In this document: in pieces, positions 49,101 to 60,309 of the stretch
Layout: the number at the start of each line of letters is the position of its first letter
How positions within the stretch are numbered: the stretch's first letter is position 1
Origin: Pipra filicauda
Taxonomy: Eukaryota > Chordata > Aves > Passeriformes > Pipridae
NCBI RefSeq assembly: GCF_003945595.2
Contig: NW_024103696.1
Location: 1,798,001 to 1,862,000, forward strand
Direction of reading: 5' to 3'
DNA length: 64,000 bases
Position numbers and translations under genes: made by a program
The notes under the pieces: generated by a model
Databases searched by the model: none
What the model was told of the DNA's origin: nothing
The model's input: only the letters and a program-made list of their open reading frames with translations

Positions 49101-51020
49101 AGTTTGATCCATCCAGGTAAAGCTCCCATTCAGCCCCTGATATTTCAATACTCACATACTGATACTAAAAGAGCCATATACTTAATAAATATGCTTACAA
49201 AGAAATCTTACCCACAGGTTGAATCCTTCGCTGAAAAATTTCCAAATGAAGCCTCCAAAACATTTCACAAATGCTAGGAAAATTCTAAGGAAGTACGAAG
49301 GTGATTGTTCAGTTTTGTCATATAACTTTTCTTAAAACTCTGAATGCAGTATTGCATGTTCTGTGAAGAGATTAAACTAGTATTATCTTCCTACAGGCTT
49401 ACAAATTCATTCAATATTTCTGACAGTTGTAACAGACATAAAGGTCAAATTGTACCATGTGTACCTGTATTCATTCAATTTTGGCACTTAACAAATACAT
49501 TTAATCAAACTTTTCAGAGTTGTGGCTTTATAAATGGCTATTTATTTCTGGCCTTTGATTTGCAGTTTGCAATACTTTTTGAACCCGCTTCATCATGTGC
49601 ATAATTATATATCCAATTTAAAGATTATGAACCATTTTGAAGTTCAGATCTTGAACAGTCTTGTTGGTTTTTCTTCTGTTTCCAATATTTCAGTAAAACA
49701 TCAAGGTTTATCTTCACTTTTCCTTGGAAATTTTCCTAGAGAATTACTTACCATGCAACAAACACATGCACACAAAAAAAGATCTCCATATTTTCTTCTG
49801 ACCTAAAAGTGTTCAGCTATCTGAGAAAACATGCCTGAGTAGTGAATTTAAAGTTGACCTTTGAACACTGGACCCACTTTTAAATTGAGATTTTTATCTG
49901 CTAATTATAGCTGACATACCTCGGTAAAAAACAGATGGTAGACAGAGAAACATAGCAGCCAAGAGAATCAAAGAGAGTTTACTTGAAATATGACTGATAA
50001 GAACGATTAATGAGTGCTGTTGCTCACAGACCCAATTAGAGTGCAGAATATTATTTGGAAAGAAAAAAATAAATAAAACAATGTAGGAAATACAAGCTAA
50101 AAATTAAATTAATTCTCATAGCCAGCTGATCTTAAGGTTAAACTATGAAACACTTTCAGAATGGCTTCAAAAGTTCTGAAGTTTGATAAAATGGAATAAA
50201 AACAAACAATACATTTTTTAAAAGATATTATCAGGTTGTGGTTTTATGTTTTGTTTTTTGGAAAAAAGGTACTCCTTGGATGGAGGAAAAAACAGGTAAA
50301 TAAAATCGAATGTTGGAATTGTAGACTACATATTGTAGGCTACATGTGAATCTAGAAGTTAGAATGAAAATTTTGGAACTGTTAAGCTCTTTCCCAATTA
50401 GATAAAAAATAATAAAATATTTTGGACCTTTGCAGAATACGCTTTGTAAACACTGTCCTTAATTGATATTGTTATGTTGGGGATACATTTATCTTATTTG
50501 TGATGTATCCACACTATGTTTCATGTAACTATGTCGTCCTCTGGTATGATCTGTTAGTGATATTTCCTGTATGTTTTAAGGATCTTTTTAAGCTTTGCAT
50601 GCTGTCAAGATGATCATCCTGATGTAATTTCTCTTCATCCAAGGAATAAGAGATCAAGTACCCTAGTAACTGCAAAAACATCTCTTCCTCCGAAGCTGTA
50701 GACTTGGAAACTTTATGTGGATGAGAACTAGGATGTAATCTTGAACAAATTTTTGTTGAGACTTTAACCTCTTGTGATAGTGTGGATGAGAAAGTGAACC
50801 CAGTACACGACTGACCATAGGTGAACAACTATTCAAGTCCTACTTGTAAAGTTTGACAAAATTTCTGAATCTGCCAGGATCTTAGAAGGCCACTGCTTTT
50901 GACTGTAGGTAATTAGCATGGAAATATCATGTTGGTTCCAGCAGCATGAACAAGTAAGGGATTTCAGAAAATCTCTAGTCCACTTTTCTGTTCAAAGCAG
51001 GGTCAGTTAAGAGGTCAATT
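46170..51020. other. AT-rich non-coding DNA, no gene
   Basis: About 4.8 kb of background. The frames around 47928-48216, 49077-49806 and 50529-50828 (minus) were inspected. None carries a recognisable domain, and no consistent splice-site pair extends them. Confidence 0.55.
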
Positions 51021-51029
51021 GAGTGTGCT

Positions 51030-51425
51030 CAGGGCTTTATCCATTTGGGTGTTGAAAACTTCCAAAGATAGAGACTGCATAACTTCTAGGCACAATCCCT
51101 TTCCACTTGTTCTCTGTTCTCACTAGGAAAATGTTCCTCCTCATACCCAATTTTAACTTCTTTTGTTTCATTTTATACCCTTTGTCTCTCATCCTCTCAC
51201 CATATGTTATTAAAGAGACAGGTTTCATCTTCTCATGAACCAACTAATAAGCACTGCAAGACTACTATTCTTAAGACTAAACAAGCTCCATTTCCTGTTG
51301 AAGACGTGCTCCAGGTCCTTAGCCACTTCAGTAGCCCTCTGCTGAACTTGCTACAGCACCATCTTTCATGCATTGGGAGGCCTGAAACTGGGCAAAATAT
51401 TCTAGAAAATGAGGATAATCACTTC
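51030..51425 (-). mobile_element. Old CR1 fragment
   Basis: Follows the antisense CR1 3' UTR and RT end. It has 'ggaaaatgttcctcctcatacc' near 51127, 'tttgtctctcatcctctcacca' near 51180, 'gtgctccaggtccttagccacttcagtagccctctgctgaacttgc' near 51307-51352 (normally atgctccagtcccttaatcatcttcgtggcccttcgctggactc), and 'gggaggcctgaaactgggcaaaatattctag' near 51376. Clearly CR1-derived but more diverged than copies at 18 or 26 kb. Confidence 0.75.
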
Positions 51426-51469
51426 CCTTTTTGTACTTGCAATGCTCATGAGATCAGTAACTCAGTTAT

Positions 51470-51870
51470 GTTCACAGAGTATTGGAGAATAGGTTGTCCA
51501 TGACTGTTTGCCTGATGTTAGCTGTGTTCCTGGCACTGCAAGATTATGCTTTGTTTTATTGTGCTCAGTCCTTTGCCTGTAACAAAGGCCTTCTCACAGC
51601 CTTTTTGTTGCCGTCTTATAGCCTTATTGTTGAACCACAATCAGGATGAATATTAGCCATTTACAAGCCCTGTATTCAATCTGAATTTCCCCTGTTACAA
51701 TTTATGATTTTTGACACTGACCCACCTGCCATGTATGTGTGTAAATGGCCTGTCTCTGCCTTCTTGATAATCTCCCTGTAAGTACTGGAAGGCTGCAATT
51801 AGGTCCTTGTGAAGTACTCCCTAACCAACTCAGGTGGTTGAATTAATTCCAGTTTATTAATATTTTTCTT
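51470..51870 (-). mobile_element. Second old CR1 fragment
   Basis: The block 'gtaagtactggaaggctgcaattaggtccttgtgaagtactccc' near 51780-51822 matches the antisense CR1 phrase 'caggtactggaaggctgctataaggtctccc'. The part from 51470 to 51770 has scattered resemblance to antisense CR1 ORF2 and its boundary with the preceding fragment is unclear; the repeated 3'-end phrase implies a separate copy. Confidence 0.5.
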
Positions 51871-51879
51871 TTATTTGTG

Positions 51880-54335
51880 TTGCAAAACTGGACATAACAT
51901 TCCAGACATAGTCAAGCATGATTAAGCATGATTTACCTTAATGAATCCATGCTGGCTATTCCCAACCACCTTTCACCTTTCAGGAGAGAAGAAAAGTGAA
52001 GGGGAGAAAAAAGAGAAGAACAAAATCACATTGTTTAAATTAGAAAGAAGCATAAAAAGAACCATTTTTAAGCTTAATTTCCATATCTAGTGGAAACAGG
52101 ACCAGTTTTAAGAAATCAAGTTTGACAATTTTTCTTTACATAAAGAATAAAAGAAACTCAAGGAGAGAGATACTGAGAAGTATTTCCATACCAATAAAGC
52201 CAGGAAAAAGGTATTCACACCCCCTGGGTGTTCAAATAGTTGTTCTTTGTACCTCTAGAAGGAGGTGAATCTGACTCACTGACAGAGCAACGACAACCAA
52301 AATTCTTCTGTTCGTTTGAAAGAAAAGAAGTCTGGCTCACTGACACTAAAACTTTACTGTCTTATCTGGGTTGTCCTAGGTTCTAATTTCATATTTATAT
52401 AAATTTTTGAGGGATGTTGTTATAATGAGTACATGTTGATAAAGGTATTATATTCTACAAAGGTTTCTTGACTTGAAAGTACTCTCCTTTTAGCTTTCAG
52501 AAACTTATGTGCAAGGACTGTATTACAGAAAAATGGATTCTTTTCTTATAGAGCAATTTCATGTGTCAGAAATTATAATAATAATTATTTATTTAAATCT
52601 TTATCCAGTTCCATAGCTCAGTCACACAGCAAGTAGATGTCATTATAGACTTACCTTTTTTGCATGGTTGGATTAAAATTTTACCTGAAATTAGAAAAAC
52701 ATTGAGATGAAAAAGAAGGTCTTTGACAAAGTGTGCAGAAAATTGATACAGGTACTTTTAATGATAGATCATTTTTTAACAGTGTCACTTGAAATAGTAA
52801 TTTATCTCTAATATAGTGTTAGAAATACTTTGTTTGCTTGTAATTGAAACAGTAGACAAAATTTTCAGCCGATAATTTGTAGACCTGTTGCAACTCCTCA
52901 CAGATAATTCGTATTGTCTTTAAAGTTTTTAACATAGATAATTAGAGTATTACTATGTCTTTTGGTGTATTTAATCCATCACTTTGTTATCTTAAAACCA
53001 TTGGCACATAATAAAATAAGAATGTGTAGATCACACTGTTTCTGCTAGTTTGGACCTCTTCCTGCTTCATTTCAGAATGAACCATACATGAACAAAGTGA
53101 TGGATTACTCTCAGGACCTTTCTGGGACAAAGCAATTTTTTTGATTTCCAGGTATATAAATAATTCTCCTATTAGATTAAAAATTCTATAGTGGGATTAA
53201 TTACTTCAGCAAAAACAACCAATTTTATTATATTGGTAAATACACACTAGCTACTTAGCAAAGTTATAGGATATTTATACTTAGAGGGAAACATTTTTGA
53301 GAAATAATTTTCTTGGATTACTCTCTGAACACTTAAATAATTAAGAAGGGAAAACTGTTTCTGACTTTTTCAAAGCTTCTTTAAAATTGTAGAATTGTTA
53401 AAGGGAGAAAAAAGCTACAGTTAAATGGGTCCGATTTTAAAACTGCTATGGTTCATTAACTGCAGTCTGTCCTTCTTATACAGGATAGAAGATAGAAGAA
53501 GAGAAATATGGATACTCTTGGCTATCTTCCTGATTTGATACTTGTATGAAAAGGAAAAAATAGAGAACTTTCAGACAATTTCTCTCTGAATCATTTACTT
53601 GTCATTGCATAAGAATTATTTCATTCTTTCTTCCTAGCTACCCCAAGTTTAGAAATCACACCTTTCCATGTCCCGCAAAAAAGGAGCTTCTAGAGACCAG
53701 ATTTACACCTTTTTCTTTGTCTACATGTAATTTCTAGTACATTATTACTAAGGCTTCAACAGTGTTATTATGGCCTCCAAGCTATACCAAGTTTTACTTA
53801 AAAAAAAGTAAAGTACTGTAATAATTTATCAATGCTTATTTTATGCTACTTGTATGATAGATAAAGTTTATTTTCAAAGATGCTCTATGAGTTTTTAAAT
53901 AAAATTGACTCTTTATCTCATGACATTTTATGGAAGATATGTTTTGGAAAAATCTTTAGTGTTACATTTTAGTATCAGCTTACAGATTTAGGTTCATTTT
54001 TCACTAAACTTTATTAAAGATCTGTATCTGTTCCTGATGACATACAAGTCATTAGCCAGTAACATATATTTCAATACATTTTGTGCAGGTATCTTTTGGT
54101 CAATATTTTTGCTCCGTACAGCTACTTTAAACAGGCCTTCAAACTATCATGCAAAATCTCACATATTCCATCTAAGTTTTATTGTGTCAAAATAATATTT
54201 ATTAGTAATGAATACAATGAAAATATCAAATGCTTATAAACAGCACAAAGAAAAGTGTACTTTTTTGTTTGTTTGGGGTTTGGTTTTTTTGTTCTTTTTT
54301 TTTTCTTTAATGTTAAATGCAATTTTGAATATTTT
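51880..54335. other. AT-rich non-coding DNA, no gene
   Basis: No feature recognised. A short phrase 'ctg(a/g)ctcactgaca' occurs twice near 52271 and 52333, too short to define a repeat. Confidence 0.55.
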
Positions 54336-54339
54336 TCAG

Positions 54340-54388
54340 ATAGGGGTCTTTCAGGAATTCTGGACAGAATGACATGAAAGACCCCTAT
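54340..54388. repeat. Inverted repeat with 14-bp perfect arms
   Basis: ATAGGGGTCTTTCA (54340-54353) and TGAAAGACCCCTAT (54375-54388) are exact reverse complements around a 21-base spacer. The arms are the only GC-containing words in a very AT-rich neighbourhood. No target-site duplication is visible, so a transposon origin is not supported. Confidence 0.85.
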
Positions 54389-54403
54389 TTATTTTTATAT
54401 TTT

Positions 54404-54435
54404 AAATTCTATATTTAAAATTCTATATTTAAAAT
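54404..54435. repeat. 14-bp tandem repeat, two units
   Basis: AAATTCTATATTTA occurs at 54404-54417 and again at 54418-54431, followed by a partial third AAAT. It lies 15 bases past the inverted repeat. Confidence 0.8.
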
Positions 54436-54439
54436 ACAC

Positions 54440-55700
54440 TAAAGATAATAGCCTTCAAATGGAAACTCCGATACTACATTTTTGTGAGTATGATACTGAA
54501 ATACCAAGACTTTAACTATATGAAAGGAAAAAATAATCAATAAAAATTATTACCAATAACTTATCAATTTAAAGACACAAAGGAGATAAAAGTTGTAAGC
54601 TCTGAAATATTCTTAAAATGTACAACTATTTTATCAGGAAATGTTTACATTTTCCTCATGCAATTCAGGCTTATAGACTACAAAACATAATTTGTTCACA
54701 AAAACATACAAATTTATAAGAGATTTATGCAAGTTGACATTTAAGATTTCTCCTTAAAAAAAAAATTAAAACCTTCTATACCTTTTAAATTTGGTTATTT
54801 TCTTGATGCTTTTTTAAAAACATAAAACAATTCAAGCCCTTCAGAATCTTTAGTTCACAATAAATATTTAATATTGGATTTGATTTTAACCATTTTAAGC
54901 AACTTTCAAATTTTTTTCATATTTCTTATTTTATCTGATTTTAAAATGAAATTAAATTTATTTATATTGTCTAATGAATTCATTAACTATGAAGTAGTTT
55001 CACATAAATCAGGTTGGAGAGCCAGTTTTCCATTTCAAATTAGAAAATTATATTTCTATTCATTTCTAACCAAGCAAGGACTGTATTTGTTTGCAAGAGA
55101 AAGCAAAAACTTGTTCAGAGAAAATGAAATATAGCAATGGAAAAGAATTTTGGGCTTTTTTTTCCAGTAAATTCTCCAGTGTCTTAATAAACTGCTGCTT
55201 TCTGGCCCTTCAGAAGCTACCATATTCTTCTTGCAAATTTTTGAGGCTGTTACTTAGTAAATGTTATTTTCTGATTTATACATCTCAAAATTAAAAAATT
55301 TGAGAAATACTTGTCATCACTAACATTTGTTTCATTTTCTCATCTGCAATTAAAATATCCCCTTCAAACAGAAAGTCTATATATTGCTTGAATCTTCTCT
55401 AAGTCCTTGAGATAATGTTTAATTGATAGCTAGAATTTGTGTTGACTTTTTACATGAAGTTAATTTCTTTTGGGTTATGGACTAGCACCTAGTTTGGAGT
55501 GCTTATACTGCTAAATGAATTGAAGGAAGTATGATATTGAGATTTTAGTATATACCCTGTTCAAATTAAAACCAACAAACAGTCCTATAAGATTTTACAG
55601 AAAAATAGGAAAAATATAAATTAGCTTCTGTTTCTCTCAGGTGGTCTTTTAGATTGCTTATGCTCACATACTTAAAAAAAATATATATACAAAGCCCCTC
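54440..55700. other. AT-rich non-coding DNA, no gene
   Basis: Two overlapping frames at 54874-55294 are hydrophobic or lysine-rich translations of AT-rich DNA without motifs. Nothing else recognised. Confidence 0.55.
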
Positions 55701-55703
55701 CTT

Positions 55704-55787
55704 TATTTCTGTGTGCTGAGTGACCAGCTGTAGTGTTCAAATACTACAAGTAGTATTTCTGTGTGCTGAGTGCTGCATAGTGTTCAA
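55704..55787. repeat. 50-bp tandem duplication
   Basis: TATTTCTGTGTGCTGAGTG is found at 55704-55722 and again 50 bases later at 55754-55772; each is followed by a related 'tagtgttcaa(g/a)' word (about 55731 and 55778). The second half of the units differs by small changes, so the duplication is not recent. Confidence 0.75.
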
Positions 55788-55789
55788 GA

Positions 55790-56368
55790 TAAATTCACAG
55801 GTTTGTCACAAATTACCTACCTGTTGAGACTCTGTTTGTAGTTTATTGTACATGTGCTATTCATTAAATAGGACTGGACAGGAAGCAGAGAGGAAAAGTG
55901 ATTTCCTTGTCATGACTGCTGCAAGCTTTGGCAGACAGGAGCAACAGGAAAGGGAAAAATTCTACTTCCCTGATTTAATGGATGCATGCACAGTAGGGGG
56001 AAGCTCCAGGATTATTTGTTAGGCAATTATACAAAAGCAGAGAGAGGTGGCGAGGAAAGCAGAGGCTGATGCAGAGAACAGAGACAAAACTAATCTTAAA
56101 AAGAGCCAGTGACTGCTTCCATAGATGAGAATCGTGTTATGCTCATAGTAAAATTGTTTGAAGTCCTGAAAGTTGCCAAATCTGTCAGCAAGACAGAAGA
56201 AGAGTCTGAAATTTGGGAATTTTTATTTTTTAAACTTTTTAAACCAAATCGATTTGCTCCATCAAGTCTGATTTTTACCTTGTTCAGGTTTCTGTTTTGT
56301 GCTCTAATAAAAGTCTTATACTTTGACAAACTTTCATTCACCATTCAGTGCTAGCTCCTTTCATTATG
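55790..56368. other. Non-coding DNA, no gene
   Basis: Nothing recognised; frames at 56096-56354 on both strands are chance. Confidence 0.5.
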
Positions 56369-56373
56369 ATATG
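56369..56373. repeat. Target-site duplication (left)
   Basis: ATATG immediately before the LTR start; identical to 57496-57500. Confidence 0.85.
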
Positions 56374-57495
56374 TGTCACAGGTTGAGATTGGCCCCCCCT
56401 GAGAGGCTGGGGGGGCTCAGAGGTGATTGGGTGCCAGGACAGTGTTCCCTGGAGAGTCAATCACCACTCATGTTGTTCGCTTCTGCTCAAAATCATATAT
56501 CACAGCACTGGAAGCTGTTGGCAGTGCTGTCTTGGTTGTTTTGCTGTTGGTGTTTGCTGCGTGTAGGTGGAGAAGGCCAGGGGGTGGCTGGGCTCCATCT
56601 CTTCCCCTCCGGGGGGAAGAGGGGAGCCCTGCAGCCCCCCTAACTCTGCCTAGGACAGAGTTAGAGATAGCGCTGGAATGAGTACATGTTTGTAAGGGAT
56701 GCGACTCACAAACAACTGGTAAGTGGGAGAGAGAGAGGCAGGCCCTGCGGCCAGGCCCTCTTCTTCTTCCCCCCCACCTTTGCAGCCAAGGTGTAGAGGA
56801 GGGCTGTGTTTTTCCCTCTCGCTGTTTAGTGAGAGTGGATGCGAGGCTCAGCATTAGAGCAGAGCCAAGTGGACGGGCCGGAGGAGGTTCGATTGCTAGG
56901 GAGAAAATTCCCAGGCAAGAATTGGAGATGGACCCCTCGAGAGAGAGAGAGGGACCTGGAGGATGTCTCTGTTGTGAACTAAAATGCAGGACAACCGAAA
57001 ACCCAAGGAGAAATCAACATTCCAGGACACAGACGCTTGATAAGCTGAACTACATTGCAGCAGCCTATGAACCGAGGTATGAAGCAGAGAGAGAGAGAGA
57101 GATCACACAGCAGCAGAAGAACAAGGACTCAAAGCTATCTTCTTGGACTTCATGAGGAGGAGAGACTGCAACAAACAACTAGAACTTGGTGAGGGGAGCC
57201 CAGAACACTCCCACGGCAAAAGACTGTGTTACATATCTGCCTTGAAAAGCTGCTCCTGGACTAAAGTTAAAGGAGGGGCTTGAAAGGAGTGACTGATAGA
57301 AATGTAATATATATATAGTTGCCTTTAGTTTGTATAGTATTTATTTGTGTAAATAAATGTATATACTTGCCCCTTCCCCTACAGAAGCCTCTAGTCTGAA
57401 AGTTTCTCTCTGGTGTTAGGATAAAATTGTGGGAAGGGGTGGGGGGAAGCCTGAAAATTGGATTTTGGATTTCTAATGTGGCTCAAACTGCCACA
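56374..57495 (+). mobile_element. Solo LTR of an endogenous retrovirus, 1122 bp
   Basis: Begins TGTCACAGGTTGAG and ends CTCAAACTGCCACA, an imperfect inverted terminal pair with canonical TG and CA ends, and is bracketed by a perfect 5-bp duplication ATATG. A 5-bp duplication is common for ERVL- and beta-type integrations. Near the 3' end are a TATA-rich stretch (57307-57317), 'tagtatttatttgtgtaaataaatg' with AATAAA at 57352-57357, and 'cttgccccttcccctacag'. The body is GC-richer than the flanks and includes GA runs. No internal genes adjoin it, so it is a solo LTR. Perfect duplication and few CpG losses suggest relative youth. Open frames inside (for example 56323-57155) are not genes. Confidence 0.85.
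57352..57357 (+). promoter_or_regulatory. LTR polyadenylation signal
   Basis: AATAAA about 140 bases before the LTR end, where the R region is expected. Its place inside the LTR, just upstream of a C/T-rich stretch, makes it more credible than random AATAAA words elsewhere in this AT-rich DNA. Confidence 0.6.
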
Positions 57496-57500
57496 ATATG
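57496..57500. repeat. Target-site duplication (right)
   Basis: ATATG directly after the LTR; matches 56369-56373. Confidence 0.85.
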
Positions 57501-58900
57501 CTTGTGCAAACATGTTTATAAACACCACAAAAGTTTTAGGTGCTAGTATCTAAAGAAATAAGAATTTTATAAATAAAATAATGTTGAATAATGTTGAATA
57601 TAGGCAGGACAGAAACAAAAACATATCCTTCTCAAAATTCCTGTGAGAGTTTTAGGCCGTAAAACCTTTTATTACACCAGTGAACACAAGCTCCTTTGTG
57701 CCAAGACAGGGGTAAATGTTAACATACCATCTTGAGAAAATATTATGGTTTTTTTAAGATGTAGTTATACTGTTTCCTTCTCTAAATTGATCTGCATATT
57801 GTTTAAAAGTAGAGATAAGAAGGGAAGAGGAAATGGAAGGAAATGTCACCACACTAAGTCAAAGTCTTTCTGGGCTGAAGTTATATTAGCTGTTGGTCTC
57901 ATTCAAGTTTTCTTTGGCTGGTATTCCTCCTGAGCCATTTAATCTCTCTGATATTAATGTGACATTGAGGTCTGGATTTATCTACCTTCTTTGAGAGAGA
58001 GAGAGAGTGGAATCTTAGTTGTTTTAAGCCCATTTTACAGACAGTGAAGAGATGCAGATTTATTTGTGCAAATTCAGATGTTTTTAAACAGCCTAAAGAG
58101 GACTTAGTAAATGTTCTACATAGTTTTTAAGGTATTTTACATAGGTTTAAATTCACTATTACCTTGTCTACAATGTAACAATTTTTATTCTTCCTTTTCT
58201 TATTTCATATAGGGAAACTGCTGAATTTTTCATTTAAGAAATCTTTCTCACTTTATAGAAGAACATGGTTGTGAGGTCTTATTTGTCTTAAGACATAACC
58301 CAAGAAACAAGGGCAGTATGAGCATTCTATAGCTCCAAAGAATTCAGGAAATAAAAAAGCTGAAAAAAAACTTGGTTGGGAATTTCTCTGTCTGCAGAGA
58401 GGGGAAAATTTTTCCCTAGAGAGGTTTTAGAAAAGATGATAAATTCAGAGTATTTTCCCTTTGTGTAGACTTACAGCTGTATTTTCAGCTTTCCATTTCA
58501 ACTTTTTTCCAAATGAGACTAGAAATTGCCAAGATATTAATCATGCTTCAAATATTTATAGCATAACAGCCAATTAAACTTCAACTATGGCTTTATTACT
58601 ACTATCCCTAAGGTAACTCAATTATACTTATTTTGTATTACATGATGTAATGCATCAGTCTAAGAGCATAATGACATAATAAATAAAAGTTGAGAAAAAA
58701 AGGAAACCTGAAAGAATTAATTGAAATAGGCTTTGCAAGAGATGAAGAGGGACTAAAGGAATTGACTAAAACAGTATTTACAGTATTACCAGAGATGGAG
58801 AGACTTACAGCAACACTTTGGCCCTCAATCCAAAAATTTTTTCTCCATATCCCTATCACTTTAGAGGCAGTCACTAACTTCTTGCAGAGTCTTAAGATCT
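57501..58900. other. AT-rich non-coding DNA, no gene
   Basis: Includes a doubled AATAATGTTG near 57580-57600 and a (GA) run at 57993-58007. Frames at 57745-57933 and 58638-58983 are short; the right end of the last one already reads into the next LTR. Confidence 0.55.
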
Positions 58901-58904
58901 ATCA

Positions 58905-59266
58905 ATATAAAATGAATGTACTGCAAGTGATGCACAATACAATTACTCACTATCCACTGACTGATGCCCAGCTCATCCCTTAATAGCAATTGGCCCCTTC
59001 CATCTAACTCCCTCCAGTATATATACTGAGCATGACATTCTGTGGCACAGAATATCTCTTTGAGCAGTTTTGGTCAGCTGTCCCAACTGTGCTCCTTTCC
59101 ACCTTCTTATGCACCTGCTCATTGGTAGAGCATGGGAAGCTGAAAAGCCCTTGATTTAGAACTAAAACATCAGTGTTTAGTCAACATTATTCTCATACCA
59201 AATCCAAAACACAGCACTGTAACAGCTAAGAAGAAAATTAACCCTGTCCCCGGGGAAACCAGGACA
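58905..59266 (+). mobile_element. ERVK-type LTR, 3' part only (TguLTR5-like)
   Basis: Starts mid-element at 'ctgcaagtgatgcacaatac' and continues with 'ccactgactgatgcccagc', 'tatatactgagcatgacatt', 'ttttggtcagctgtcccaact', 'ttatgcacctgctcattgg', 'gaaaagccc', 'ctaaaacatcagtgt', 'caacattattctcataccaaatccaaaacacagcactgt' and 'aagaaaattaaccctgtccc', ending ...AAACCAGGACA at 59266. This is the same broad group as 23323-23914 but a different subtype and the opposite strand. The 5' half is missing with no second LTR nearby, so it was truncated after insertion. Confidence 0.82.
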
Positions 59267-59269
59267 GAC

Positions 59270-60160
59270 AGTCAAAGAAAGAATTTGAAATTGTGAGTGA
59301 CTATAGGAGGAAAGAAAGACACATAAGAAAAAATTATGTTGCAGTAAGATGACTCCTACCAGTCAGGTAATCGAGTAGTGAAGTCCTCATAACACCACCA
59401 CAAAACTAGGCCAATAATAGTTATGTACAGTGTAAATTTTCCTTTCTAATTGTTTTCAAGAAGGTGTACACACTAGCTTATCTTCCCAGAAGCCCCTCAT
59501 AGTACTAAATAGATTTTCCCTTCACCCCCTTTTCACTGGAACTATTTAGTAAGTGGGTTCTTTTCTCTATAAGTGTTATGTATACTCAGTGACTAGTAGC
59601 TGGAAAATGTAAACAACTGCTTAGCATTTATGAACCAACAATTATAAATACACTCCTTGTGTCTGTATTTATTAATATTCAAGCATCAATAAATAGGTCT
59701 GGTATTTTCCACTTCCTTCAGGCCAAAATCCCACCAACGCCTCTCAGCATGAATCCAATGTGTTTCAAATGTGACCAATTAATTTTGCAAATGAAGAGCA
59801 TCTGTGCAGGGTGCATGTATCAGACTTGAATTCATTTCACACTGCATATATAGAACACTATGTCTGGAAACATTTCTGTTTAGAAAACATAGACAGAAGT
59901 ATAAGAAGAAGGAAGTTAAAGAAAAGGCCAGTTTTCTAGGAGAAAAAAAAAACAGATGTGAACCTAAACTTAATTCTAGCATTTTATGCCTAACATTTCT
60001 TTCTTTTGGACTGTTTTTTAGATGTGCAAGAATCAGCACAACCACACATATAGCAACTCTTTCATTCCCTTGGAGCAAGGGGCCAAATCTTAAAATGAAC
60101 CGAAATAATGCACTAAACTTGTGTGGAACTTCACCTTTCCAAATCAAATGTGGGGATTGT
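59270..60160. other. Non-coding DNA, no gene
   Basis: Nothing recognised. The 168-residue frame at 59804-60310 owes its length to the A/C-rich tract that follows and lacks any motif. Confidence 0.55.
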
Positions 60161-60163
60161 GAT

Positions 60164-60302
60164 CAAAAGAAAAGAAACAAAAACAAACAAAAACCACCAA
60201 CCAAAAAAAACAACCCACCAACCAAAAGAAAAACCAACCAAAAAAATGCCCAACCCCCCCAAAAAAAAACCAAAAGCCTAAAAAACCCACAAAGAAACAA
60301 AT
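60164..60302. repeat. A/C-rich low-complexity tract
   Basis: About 140 bases composed almost wholly of A and C on the plus strand (words such as AAACAAACAAAAACC, CCAACCAAAA, CCCAACCCCCCC), with only a handful of G or T. It is an irregular (CAAA)n/(CCAA)n simple repeat. Confidence 0.85.
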
Positions 60303-60309
60303 ATATTTA

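Noticed and set aside
50529..50828. Minus-strand 99-residue frame with a varied, protein-like composition
   Set aside because: No recognisable domain or splice context; it remains a chance frame unless transcript or conservation data show otherwise.
56374..57495. Full provirus with genes between paired LTRs at 56.4 and 61.9 kb
   Set aside because: The two LTRs are in opposite orientation, differ in most of their length, each has its own flanking duplication, and the DNA between lacks retroviral coding sequence.
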